A DNA stretch of 64,000 bases from Pseudoneurospora amorphoporcata. Lineage: Eukaryota > Ascomycota > Sordariomycetes > Sordariales > Sordariaceae. The stretch spans positions 104,675 to 168,674 of the forward strand of contig MU859122.1 in assembly GCA_033297205.1 (NCBI GenBank), given 5' to 3'. Below are positions 36,292 to 46,185 of the stretch, in pieces. Below the pieces are notes generated by a model. That model was given only the letters and a program-made list of their open reading frames with translations. It searched no databases and was not told the DNA's origin. The position numbers and the translations under genes are program-made. Position 1 is the first letter of the stretch. Each line of letters starts with the position of its first letter.

Positions 36292-38163
36292 CTAGGGCTT
36301 ATTCAATCCCTTACCCAACAACTCGCCCCCGACCTCATCGATCAATTTCAACTTTGGAAAGGCCTTCTTCTTCTTTAGAATGCTGTTCCCAGCATCCATC
36401 GTTCTCAACAGATCCGAAAGCTCGCCATCCAGTGGTATCCGATACGCAAGATATCCCAACGCCAACAGCATGCCTTCGAGCGCTTCCCCCGAAGACTCCT
36501 CCTGAGCGATGGCCTCCAGAATGGAGGCCGCCAACTCGATCTGGTCGTCCTGCGGAAGCACGTCACCCGGACCCTCCTGCCTCTTGCGACTGTTTGCCAA
36601 GGCGATGTTGAACAGCAGAGATGCCGCTACTACCCGCACGTTGTTGTGGGTATCGTCGAGAAGACTGGAAGAAACGAGCTGCGTGAAAGGAGTCCGCAGC
36701 TTCTCGTTGCTGAGCACCTCGTCGGCATAGAGCTGACTGGAAAAGAGGTTGCAGGCCATCTGCAAGGTGACCAAGCGAAGAGCATACGGACACTCCTTGA
36801 GGTCGTTGACGTGCTCGAGCAGTGCTGTCACAGTGCCGTGTACCACCTCTTCGGCCAGATACCCGCTAAATCGAGGATCAACGAGACCGATCCTCATCAA
36901 ATCGACGACCGTGAAGAGAGTTTCCGTAGGCACGTTCTTGATCGAATGCCGCACAAATGTTGTGAAGGCAGCCATATCGGGTAGTGTCGCCTCAGCAGGT
37001 CCGGCCTGCGACCGTGCCTCGATGAAATGCTTGACACCCTGCACTGCCGGGTTCTCAGCGTCTGAGCCCATTTTCGCAAGCAATTTCTCCAGTGGGGGCA
37101 CCTTGGTGTAAAGAACCGGCTTCGTGCCTGGGTTAGAAAAGGTCAGGAGGTTAAGAGACTGATGGGCGTGAGCGGGCCACGCCATCTGAATCAAAAGACG
37201 CACATTCCCCTGCAACGCCCCTCGGTCGGCACCACTCCATCGGTTTTCTTGCTTGTCCTTCAAGAAGGTAATGAACGTAGGTGTTGCGCTGACCGAGTAA
37301 GCGCTTCCCACGTCAAAGGAGGCTGAGACATCGACTTTGATCAAGATACCCTTGTCTCCCACCTCAGCCGCGAGCTGATCGTATAGAGGGTAGAGTACCT
37401 TGCATGGTGGGCAAGTTGCTGAAGTAAAGAAGACGACGGCGCATGAGTTTTGGTACTTCTCCAAGAGAAGTTGAAGTTCCTTCAAGCTGGTGATGTTGTG
37501 AACCTTGCCCTCGTGGTGGTGAAGTAGTGATTTTGGCTTGGACGTGCTTCCAAGGGTGTTCTGCTGGATACCCAGAATGCCACCACCGCGCTTGTTGGCG
37601 TGAATTTGCTGGTTGAGCATGGGCATCAGCATCTGTCCCATAGGCGAGCTGAGCACCGTCTGGGGCATGTTGATGATGTAGTCCGGAATACCTTTCCCGA
37701 GAAGAAACGTAGTAAGGTCATTAGAGAAGTTGTTGCAGTTATGTGTCCAAAGATCGTATGTCTGTTGTCAAAGCGGTCAGTGGCTGTTCCCAGTTAAAGC
37801 AAACTGGACCTCCCCTCATCTTTACTTACCTGCATCGTGTAAATTTCCCTCAACGAGTCAAGATATTCCTCGATCACTTCTCTTGGCACTTGAAGCAATT
37901 CATGTCATCATATCGAACTTTTGAACTATACCAACGATATGATGCTCACACTCAGTCTTTCCAAGATAAATCTCCTCCAAGGGCCGGCCAAGATGCGAAG
38001 ACCCAGGGATGATGGAAACAATGTTGCCATCGTACACATATTCCCGCCCGTTTAGTTGAATCGAGGTATGATAAACGGCGTCTAACTGGAAACCGAGAAG
38101 AACAGCAGACATTTGTTTCGCCATACCTCGCGAGAGGTCATAGACAAGCAGGTGGACATCCAT
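36292..38163 (-). CDS. PPPDE peptidase - thioredoxin - PUL domain fusion protein
   Basis: A three-domain protein of 580 aa. The exons are 37950-38163, 37830-37888 and 36292-37761; introns are 61 and 68 nt (GTGAGC/CAAG and GTAAGT/ACAG). Residues 1-120 form a PPPDE (DeSI-type) thiol peptidase with His32 (AVYHTSI) and Cys100 (WTHNCNNFSND) as the expected catalytic pair. Splicing is needed to bring the two together. A thioredoxin-like domain (about 175-285) has the active site CPPC (Cys208, Cys211) and the cis-Pro segment SATPTF. The C-terminal half (about 300-575) is a helical PUL-type repeat region, which in yeast Doa1/PLAA binds Cdc48/p97. A role in removing SUMO or ubiquitin from Cdc48 clients under redox control is inference. 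A protein starting at the internal Met123 would lack the peptidase and is not favoured. Confidence 0.88.
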
Positions 38164-38866
38164 TTTGCGAATTAGTTTGAGGCGAGTGACGTGGGTGGTG
38201 GTGGTACCGGTACTCAAGTATCGGAACGTGGTATTACTAGCAGTAGGGGTATCTCGAGGAAAAGAACGAGACTCGAGGTGAGTGCTGAAAAGTGCCGACA
38301 AATCTTGTATATGGATGAGGAAAAGGAAGAGAAGGGATGTATTCGGTGTGTAAGTGTGTTTATATCTCGGTGATTGTCGCAAGAGGCAACAGTGGTTACG
38401 AAGTCGTGGAATCATCACTCTGGAAGACGAAAGAAGCGGAAAGGTACCTGGTACTTGCTTACCTAGGTTATGGGGCAAGGACGCATTGCTGAAGTTGCCT
38501 GGGCCACGTCAAAGACATCAGCTGGTAAACATCACCAGGACATGTGTCTTTTATTACCAGCAGTACATCTTGAAAAGAACCCCTCGCGAGGCCGTCTTGA
38601 AGAATCCGTCATCGGATATTCACATTCATCATGATAATCCCCAAGCTGAAGGTGAGAACAAGTTGAAGAGTCGTGGGAACCCGTTACGTATTCCATCACT
38701 AACAAATTCCACTGCTGGCCCCTATTTTAAGCACTCTGGAGAACCCTATTGGCTGCCAAGCAGGGGTTCGTCCAGGTCCCACGCTACAGCCCGAACCGGC
38801 TGGTGCGACGCCACATCCAGACCCTCACTGTCCAGGGGCACCTGGCATCCGCAGCATTACCACTGC
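38164..38866. other. upstream region of the PPPDE gene
   Basis: About 0.7 kb of normal base composition lies between the PPPDE gene start and the left 37-bp repeat that bounds the AT-rich block. It holds the gene's promoter. No other gene is supported. Confidence 0.5.
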
Positions 38867-38903
38867 ATCCCTTTAGCGGTGAAAATGTATCCTTTTCGCC
38901 AAG
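38867..38903 (+). repeat. 37-bp inverted repeat, left copy
   Basis: A 37-bp sequence starting ATCCCTTTAGCGG and ending TTTTCGCCAAG. It recurs exactly, in inverted orientation, at 46149-46185. Composition is normal on the outer side and turns AT-rich within about 50 bp on the inner side. Confidence 0.95.
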
Positions 38904-39476
38904 ACCGCCCTGCTACCTGCAGTACATAGTGACTTTTAAAGGATTCGCTAAGTATGCTAATTATATTATCTATACAATCGATCAATGATATTAAATATAT
39001 ACTTTTTACTAGTAAAATTAGCGATTCTATATCATCTATTAAAAGTTGAGGACAAACTTACTAAACTATATTAATCTTAATTAATTAAATAAGAATATTA
39101 TTAATTTTTTTTAATATTTCGGTAAAATAAATTTATTATATATTTTAAATCGCTACAATTCTGAACTAAAAGACGAATATCACTCTATAGTTAACCCTGT
39201 AGATAACCTATTCCCTACTATATAATTATGTAGTAGAAGGGTATTCTCTAATCTTAATTAACTAGAGCTAAATACTAACGATAATAAAAGTATTTACGTA
39301 TCTAATTTTAAAGAGAAATGCGAACGTAATAATAAAAACTGCAATGAAAGCCTCCTTAAACTATTAAGTAATATAATCGCCGGCCGCTATTTCGAAGGTA
39401 ATAATAATACAAGCCCGTATATATAGCTCTATTGGATCTAATAGATAATAATAGAATGTCTTAATAATATACTGAG

Positions 39477-39825
39477 TGTTAACGTGTGGCTAGTACTGTG
39501 CCTTGTAACTGCCTTATACTACCTTGTAATATAGAAGGCTGATTGCTGAGGACACTATTCCTTCTACGTCATAGAATCAGTCGACTCAGCCCCCACAGAA
39601 TCTACTAGAACACAGAGGTTTCATCACTGCGTTCTGGATTTTCGAACCTGTTTAGCATTCTCCCTAGATTGATTTGTTATTATAGAATGCAACAGAAGCT
39701 CATAGATTCAACTCTTTCCTTTCATAGTATAGTACTCTTACAAGCACTTCTACACTCTAGAAGCTTCCAGACACTCAGCATTTATATATATAAAGACCTC
39801 TCCTCTCTGTTAGTTAGTCACTCCT

Positions 39826-39861
<36 letters not shown>

Positions 39862-40154
39862 GACACTCAAGCAATACAATACGGTCTTTTCTTATAGTGC
39901 AGAGTTCACTATAATAAGTTGTTTTCCACAGTGCAGAGTTCACTGTAATCTTCTGTCTTGAGAGCAGAGTCCTCTCTAAGACCTCTTTTACAACACTTCT
40001 ATTGTATTTGCAACTACGCTGCAACTACGCTGCTTCCTTCAGCACTGCTGTCATACTACTGCTTCCGCTCCGCTCAGCTACAAGTGCATAGTTCACTGTA
40101 GCATCCCTATACTAGTACTATCATCATAGGCTAGTTAGGGCATTGTAGCAAACA
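39477..40154 (+). mobile_element. solo LTR, 678 bp
   Basis: It begins TGTTAACG and ends GCAAACA (TG...CA). The 5 bp on each side are identical: CTGAG at 39472-39476 and again at 40155-40159. A TATA-like TATATATATAAAG near 39783-39795, followed by a pyrimidine-rich stretch, suggests plus orientation. No second LTR or internal region is present, so recombination between LTRs has probably removed the body. Its composition is far less AT-rich than the surroundings, so this copy seems younger or less RIP-damaged. It contains an (AAGC)n microsatellite. Confidence 0.83.
39827..39861 (+). repeat. (AAGC)n microsatellite inside the solo LTR
   Basis: Thirty-five nucleotides of nearly nine tandem AAGC units lie within the LTR, downstream of its TATA-like element. 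Confidence 0.95.
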
Positions 40155-40297
40155 CTGAGTAATTGGGAATGTATTATACTCTAGAAATTCCAGGACTTCT
40201 TTATAAATATAATTAGTATATATAATTTCCTTTTCAAATTTGTCTACAGCGATAATAGTACGTTTATAGTATAAATCTATCTTAATAGTATTCTTAT

Positions 40298-41047
40298 AAG
40301 AAGCGCTACTCGCACGTTGGCAAAACTCTACTCGCACGTAGATCCACATTTTTTTCCTATACATAACCTGAACTCTGGCGACCTGCTATAGTCCTACACT
40401 CATTTAGGTTGTACTGTGCCTGCCAAGCTCCCAGATTTCAGCCTAGTACACGTTCAGACCCCTGTAGTCGTACTGCACTGGCCACTCTGGTCTGGGCGCC
40501 CAGACCAGCCCAGACTGGGCAGTCTAACTCGTGATTTTCTAGCATCAGCACTAGTGCCTTATCACACTACTTCCTTTACCAAACTACTATCACATGCATC
40601 ACCACATTATAATCCTTCAATTTACTACGTTGCGCATTATTAGATATTATTAAGTAAACAAAGCGCTAGCAGCTGTCGATAGTATAGAATGATCTATTAT
40701 TTTTCTGTGCGTTTCCCTAGCTAATTGCGATGTAGATGACCGATGTAGTGACTCAGCCGACGGGCGCATGCGACCGTGCCGCTAAGTGCCCTATAAGACC
40801 GCTATATAAATGCCTTGTAAGAATTGGATCTGGGTATAAATTTAGGAGTGCGTACGCTGCAGTCTAGAATCTAGGCTTAGCATGGCATGGCAACCTTGAA
40901 AGATTGAAATGCCCAGATGTGCTTAGCGAAATTTATAAAAGAATACATCTGCTATGGCAGACTTCGAGCGGGTTCGGGTTATGTATGGGAAAAAAATGTG
41001 GATCCACGTGTGAGTAGAGTTTTGCCAACGTGCGAGTAGCGCTTCTT
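40298..41047. mobile_element. hAT-like non-autonomous element 1, 750 bp
   Basis: It is flanked by a perfect 8-bp target-site duplication, ATTCTTAT, at 40290-40297 and 41048-41055. The terminal inverted repeats extend 70 bp or more with few mismatches. Each starts AAGAAGCGCTACTCGCACG, continues with a second CTACTCGCACGT-like unit and GGATCCACATTT, and reaches ATACATAACC. Eight-bp duplications and short repeated motifs near the ends are typical of the hAT superfamily. The interior encodes no transposase and is less AT-rich than the block. It includes a perfect 18-bp palindrome, GGTCTGGGCGCCCAGACC, near 40489-40506. The interior does not resemble that of the other two copies, so it is a different subtype sharing ends. 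Confidence 0.85.
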
Positions 41048-41125
41048 ATTCTTATTACAATATTATTAATATTTTTTGAATATTTCCTTTACTGTAAAAT
41101 TAAATAGTAGGTTATTTAGATTAAC

Positions 41126-41315
41126 TATCACGCACGTAGATCTTAAAGAGTGGGATACGAATAATCTGACGTTATTAATAAATAACTAAAGATAAGAAAA
41201 AGAAGAAAGAGGAAGAAGTGCAACCTCGAAGGGTGGGCACGATTATATACAGAGATGTGGCTAATCAGAGAGCACGGATTAGGTATGTCAATGAGCATAT
41301 AGTTGAGCTATGACA
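41126..41315 (-). repeat. LTR, left copy (3' LTR), 190 bp
   Basis: It matches the right LTR over its full 190 bp. The 14 differences between the two are all transitions. Confidence 0.9.
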
Positions 41316-41480
41316 TCACTCTCCCCTAGAAAAAAAAGACTCTGCCCCAGAGTTGACTAGAAACATCAACTCTATATACCCATGTGATAATAACCATCAA
41401 GGTCCTCCTTATATCTCAATCTTTAAAAAAAAAAACTTATCACTAACAACGTCATTAGCGGTTTCATCTTATCTCTTCCC

Positions 41481-42458
41481 TCAATGCCCTAATCCATCAC
41501 CATAGTGCCAGCGCTCCAATGTCTTCTCAAAATCTTCTGACGAATGAGAAGCTCGGGAATCGTAACTATCGTCTAAATCTTCTATATCATCTGAATCGTC
41601 GCCCAATGCTGAGACCAGATTAAGCTAAGTACGTAAACCCAAGGTCTTGGTTCTAGAACTCTGAGCTTCAATAGCATCAACATCCATCTCATCTTTATCT
41701 TTACCTTTAGATGATAAAAATCCACGCCTTTCCTTCTTCAAGAATCCGGTAACCTCCTTAAGTTTGCGTAGGTATTCGTTATAGGTCTTTAGGATTGGTT
41801 AAATAAGACACGCTCGTTTGCAAGTAAAGTCATTAAGACCACGACGGAGCAAAGAGATCTTTGCTAATTCAGGCCAGGAGTTCGCTTTGGCCTTATAAAG
41901 AAGCCTCTCGAACTTAGCTAAAAAAATCGAAAAGCTGTCGTCTCCTTGGGTAATTTTGTAGAGGGCATCTTCTGCTTCCTGGACCTTGTTCGGATTATCG
42001 AAGATACGGGTAAGCTGGTTAAGAAGATCTTGAGGATTCCAGTTCTGAGCTTCTACAGCTGCAGCTAGTTGAGGCATCACCAAAGCCTGGATTTTTCTAT
42101 CAAGACGGGAATATACGTAGTAAAACTAGGCTTCAGCGTTTCCTATAGCAGCCTGGTCAATGCGTAGCTTAGCCTCGATAGCAGGAATCTATGTCTTGAA
42201 GGAAAAAGGTGCACCAGTAAACTTCTCAGGGTCTGGAAGTTTAGCCTTCGTTGATAAAGATGAAGGACGAGTAGCGTTTTGGGTAACTAAGACCGCAATC
42301 TTTCCGCTGACGATGTTAAGGTCATTTCTCAATGCCTGGTTATCATTCCTCAATAACTGGTTTTCTTGCTGCAAAGTGGCCTCTAAGGTAGAAAAGCGAG
42401 CCTGGAGTTACGTGATCTGGTTTTGCAGAACCGTGGCAGGATCAGTTTGGTCGGCCAT
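41481..42458 (-). pseudogene. retrotransposon gag pseudogene
   Basis: One minus-strand frame of about 325 codons runs from the ATG at 42458 to TGA at 41481. It is broken by five stops (at 42408-42410, 42189-42191, 42126-42128, 41799-41801 and 41625-41627). All are TAA or TAG and all fit a single CpA-to-TpA change in a Gln codon, the preferred RIP change. A coiled-coil-like N-terminus rich in Gln and Asn is followed by LPDPEKFTG, a hallmark near the start of Ty3/gypsy-type gag proteins. The FLAKFERLLYKAKAN segment is typical of the gag core. No CCHC zinc knuckle is visible. It cannot be translated as it stands. Confidence 0.85.
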
Positions 42459-42970
42459 CGTTGGCAGAGGTTTGTAAAGGCCATAAAGAGTGCGGAGAAG
42501 GAAAAGCGAGAATGAAAGAGAGAGAACGGAGGTTAGAAGAAAGAAAGTATTAGGCTTTTACATAAAAGAGGGGAAGCTTGAAAAGGTTGGTGCATATGTA
42601 GCAGCGAAATGTAGGAATTCCAAGAATTGAGGTTCGGATTGAGTTCCGGATCCGAGCCGGTGGTTTGGGGCGAGATTGAGCCGAGATGAGACTGCTTCCG
42701 TCGTCTCAACGTCACGTTGATCAGTGGTGCTCTGCAGAGTTTAATTGTAAACCAATCGCTCTCGCTCAGAGCTTCTTACCCTGCCTTGGGTCACGAGTTG
42801 GCCCTGCCCGTCAGTGTGAAAACAATTAGACGAAACTTTGGGTTCCCAAAGCGGTGATGTTGGTGTTGAATTGAGTTACGACTTCTAAAAGAAAAATGAG
42901 ATGAGAGCTCAGCTTTGTGGTAGCGGGATTCAGCCTTAAACTTCAGATGAAAGAAGGATCTTTAGTTAAG

Positions 42971-43615
42971 TGTCACGTACGTAGATCTCAAAGGGTGGGA
43001 TACGAATAATCTGACGTTATTGATAAGAGAAGCTCTATCTGCACGGGGTAAAAACTCTATCTGCACGGGGAAAAAAACCTAAGTTCTAATGTCTTTTTAA
43101 TATCTTATTTAAAGTATTAAAAAGTGTCATACGAAGTTAAAAAAGATATGATTTTTTTCTAATTTTTTTCTCTACCTAACAACATCTTTTTGAAGACTGG
43201 AAATACTCAATGGCTTACAAAAACCTTACAGAAAGAAAACTATTTTAAAGAAATAAATACGAAAATTAAAAGTCTAAAAGTTTAAAAGATAGTTTTTAGA
43301 TAACCCTTAGGGCTATGAAGTGGGTAGTTACTTTGAAAAATTCCGCAAAAATCGACGAGTAGTTTGATAATACTTTTGATCTTATATACTAATGTTTCAT
43401 TAAGTTATACTTAAAAAACCAAAGTGGATCCCCGTGTAGATAGAGTTTTTACCCTGTGCAAATAGAGCTTCTCATTGATAAATAACTAAAGATGAGAAAA
43501 AGAAGAAAGAGGAAGAAGTGCAACCTCGAAGAGTGGACACGATTATATATAGAGATGTGGCCAATTAGAGAGCACGGATTAGGTATATCAATAAGTATAT
43601 AGTTGAGCTATGACA
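42971..43615 (-). repeat. LTR, right copy (5' LTR), split by a nested element
   Basis: Removing the nested hAT-like element (43027-43473) and one copy of its 8-bp duplication leaves exactly 190 bp, the length of the left LTR. Both LTRs are colinear, which fixes the order of insertion: retrotransposon first, hAT-like element second. Confidence 0.9.
43027..43473. mobile_element. hAT-like non-autonomous element 2, 447 bp, nested in LTR
   Basis: An 8-bp target-site duplication ATTGATAA flanks it (43019-43026 and 43474-43481). The intact left LTR has this site once, as ATTAATAA, which confirms the insertion. The ends are inverted repeats beginning GAGAAGCTCTATCTGCACGG, again with a second internal unit and GGATCC. 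The interior is AT-rich, without an ORF. It is recognisably homologous to element 3 in the opposite orientation (shared TTTTTTCTCTAC and ACTAAGTTATA-type blocks). Confidence 0.87.
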
Positions 43616-44731
43616 TTAACCTTCGAAAAATTTCGTTATTAGGTGATGACAACCTTTGCTCTCATAATATTAAATAGGTATTAATTTGTATAAAGGAGTT
43701 ATACGTACTATTCGCTATATTACTATATATTAATTTCTATACGAAATTAAATTTCCCGTTGTACTAGTAAGAAAAAGAAAGGCGTCCGAATTACTTTATT
43801 CGTAATTAAATACTTTTTTTCCAGTTCTAAATGCTATTAAAACGGTTCTATATATAGGATTCTATTTAAGAAAATTTTAATTTATAGGATAAAATCCGCG
43901 ACTTCGATAAATATATTTAGAAAATTTATATTAAAATACGGACCCCGCTACAAAATATCGTTATTAATAAAAAGATAGTAAAGTATACTAGTAGGAATAA
44001 AATCACAGTTTATATATTTAATAAGTTAATACCCTATAGTATTAAATAGTAAGTTAGTACGTTTAATAGTTACTTCTTCAATTAGCAGTAGTATAATAAC
44101 GAAAAGGGTCTTATTAATTTAAAACTGCAAATATATACTTATTATCTCTCTATAATGAAAATTAATAAATAAAATTAAAGTAATTTTTAATTTATTCAAA
44201 TAGTCATTTTAAATATTATAATGAGCTTACTTACTTTACTGTATAATTTGGTTTATTATGTATTTACTAATAACCTCTTTATAACTATTTTTTTTACTCG
44301 CTACTTTTATACGAAGTAGATTATAATTATTAGTATAATATGTTCGAACTGGATAATATTCAAATTTAAAAAGTTTCGAGACGACGACGATAAAAAAAAG
44401 TAAGTACCGTTTAGGATTCTATATTGATTTGTATTAAATTTTCTGGGCTTAAAACCTAAAAAAGGTAAGAAAGTTATACTAAATCCAAATTAGGATACTA
44501 GAGCAGTCTTTCATTATATAAAGGATCGTTAAATAGTAAACTTCTTATTAATATATTATATTAGTGACGAATTTCGCACTTATATATAGCGTTATTGCCC
44601 TACGCGTAAGGGTACTATAAGGGATTATTTTAGTAATAAAGGCGTAATAATAGTTTAGATACTGTTAATTATTTATTTATATAATTTTGATATAAATAAG
44701 ATTAATATTAGTAATTAGCTATATGTATATA

Positions 44732-44966
44732 TATCACGGTACAGGGCGAGGTAGGGGGTAGATATGACATACGTAGTTGTACAAGGAAAGATGAAGGGAA
44801 GAGAGGGAGGTGTGCGGTTTGGATATTGGATAATGCCCTAGATCTAGACTGAGGCCTACTGGTGCATGCATGCGTGCGATCCTATTGGCTAATGGCCAAT
44901 GGAGACTTGATGGCTGTGCCAATCGTGCAGCTCATCACTAGTGCCATCACAGGTAATCCTGTGATA
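44732..44966. mobile_element. possible small insertion of normal composition, about 235 bp
   Basis: A patch of balanced composition stands out within AT-rich sequence. Its edges read TATCACGG... and ...CCTGTGATA, a weak inverted repeat, with ATATA on both sides. A short hairpin CACAGG-TAAT-CCTGTG lies at the right end. The flanks are too simple for the duplication to be convincing, and there is no ORF. It could be a small MITE or just a single-copy fragment spared by RIP. Confidence 0.3.
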
Positions 44967-45330
44967 ATATAATACGTACGGTTACCGCTACCGCCGCGGT
45001 TTATTTATAGTATTATTTACTAATTTTTACTTTAGTATATTGCTTATATTTAATGCCTATATTAAATTATATACTAATAATATATTATTTTTATATAGAA
45101 GTTATTGTAGCTAACTTAGTATTAAATTGGCGAAATAAACCATTTAGCCCTCCCTTTTTCTAGAAGAAACGTATTATATATAAAAATTTTAGAGTCTAGT
45201 TAATTAATAAGATTTGAGCAACTTTTAGTAAAGTAGTTACTACTTACCATATTTCGCTAACTAAATCCCTAATATAAATATTGATTACTAGGAATATTAT
45301 TTTAAAAAAGTATAAAAAAGGATGATAAAT

Positions 45331-45764
45331 GAGCAACTCTACTCGCACGTTGATAAAACTCTATTCGTACGTGGATCCACTTTTACTTTTCTAACTATAA
45401 CTTAGTCAAACCTTAGTGTATAAAACCAAAAGTAGTACCAAATTACTTGTCAATTTTTGACAGATTTTTAGAGGTATGTACTAAATCTATAACTTTAAGC
45501 ATTACTGAAATACTACTTCCTTAGACTTTTAAATATTTAAGTTTTTTAATTTTTTAGTTAGAAAAGCTTTTCTTCCTTACACTTTCTATAGGCTACTAAG
45601 TATATATAGTGTTTTTAGAGGCGGTGTTGTGTAGAGAAAAAAATAAGAAAAAATATTATATACTTTTTACCTCCTTGAATAATTTTTTAGTACCTTAAAA
45701 AAGACACGTTACTTTTTCCTCAATGTGCGACTAGAGTTTTATCAACGTGCGAGTAGAGTCTCTC
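45331..45764. mobile_element. hAT-like non-autonomous element 3, 434 bp
   Basis: A perfect 8-bp target-site duplication, TGATAAAT, lies at 45323-45330 and 45765-45772. The inverted termini begin GAGCAACTCTACTCGCACG and GAGAGACTCTACTCGCACG. The interior aligns with element 2 read on the other strand, with both transitions and transversions, so the two copies diverged before or apart from RIP. No transposase is encoded. Confidence 0.86.
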
Positions 45765-46148
45765 TGATAAATAAGATGATTTACTTACTTAATGTATTTA
45801 TTAGTACAGTTTAGAAATACCGCCGTCCTTTAGAACTAACTTTTCTTTTAGTATACTAAATAAGTAGGGTATAAAACGAATTTTAACTACTTTATATTAT
45901 ATTACTTATAATGTTATAATTTGTAAGCGAGACTGCTACTAGCTAGCCTACTTACATTAATTAAATTTAGAAATAGTTTTATTTAGTTCAAAATATATCA
46001 AAATTTATTAGTTTGCTTCTAGTTTTCCCACGCTAAATTATACTCTACATCTGGTACAATATTAAAAACATTGCAAAAACTGGTAAAATTAAGGTATCTA
46101 CATCCGCCAAGGTGTAGCTGTGGATTCCGGTCGTCTATCCGATTGGAG

Positions 46149-46185
46149 CTTGGCGAAAAGGATACATTTTCACCGCTAAAGGGAT
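46149..46185 (-). repeat. 37-bp inverted repeat, right copy
   Basis: The exact reverse complement of 38867-38903, at the other boundary of the AT-rich block. The sequence on the right returns to normal composition at once. The two copies share nothing beyond the 37 bp on either side. Confidence 0.95.

Larger units (their letters stand above)
41126..43615 (-). mobile_element. gag-only LTR retrotransposon, RIP-damaged
   Basis: Two 190-bp LTRs (41126-41315 and 42971-43615, the latter interrupted by a nested hAT-like element) bracket a 1655-bp internal region. The 5-bp target-site duplication is TTAAC at 41121-41125 and 43616-43620. LTR ends are TGTCA...TGACA, with TA instead of TG at one end of the left copy. 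The gag frame lies on the minus strand, so the right LTR is the 5' one. On that strand a purine tract (AGGGGAGAG) sits just before the left LTR, as a polypurine tract should. No protease, reverse transcriptase, RNase H or integrase is present, so it is non-autonomous. I could not identify a primer binding site. Confidence 0.88.
38904..46148. other. AT-rich, RIP-degraded transposon block
   Basis: About 7.2 kb of mostly A/T sequence full of TA dinucleotides, with stop codons in every frame. In Neurospora this is the signature of RIP acting on repeats, and such blocks are normally methylated and heterochromatic. Inside it, dated by exact target-site duplications, are one solo LTR, one gag-only LTR element, three hAT-like elements and possibly one further small insertion. 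The anonymous parts (38904-39471, 40160-40289, 41056-41120, 43621-44731, 44967-45322 and 45773-46148) show nothing I can identify and are probably older, fully degraded repeats. Confidence 0.88.

Noticed and set aside
39827..39861. Short tandem repeat considered as a CRISPR-like array
   Set aside because: It is a simple four-base microsatellite in a eukaryotic LTR, with no spacers.
44940..44975. Hairpin resembling a Helitron 3' end
   Set aside because: The hairpin is present but no CTRR terminus follows and no TC start lies at the other edge.
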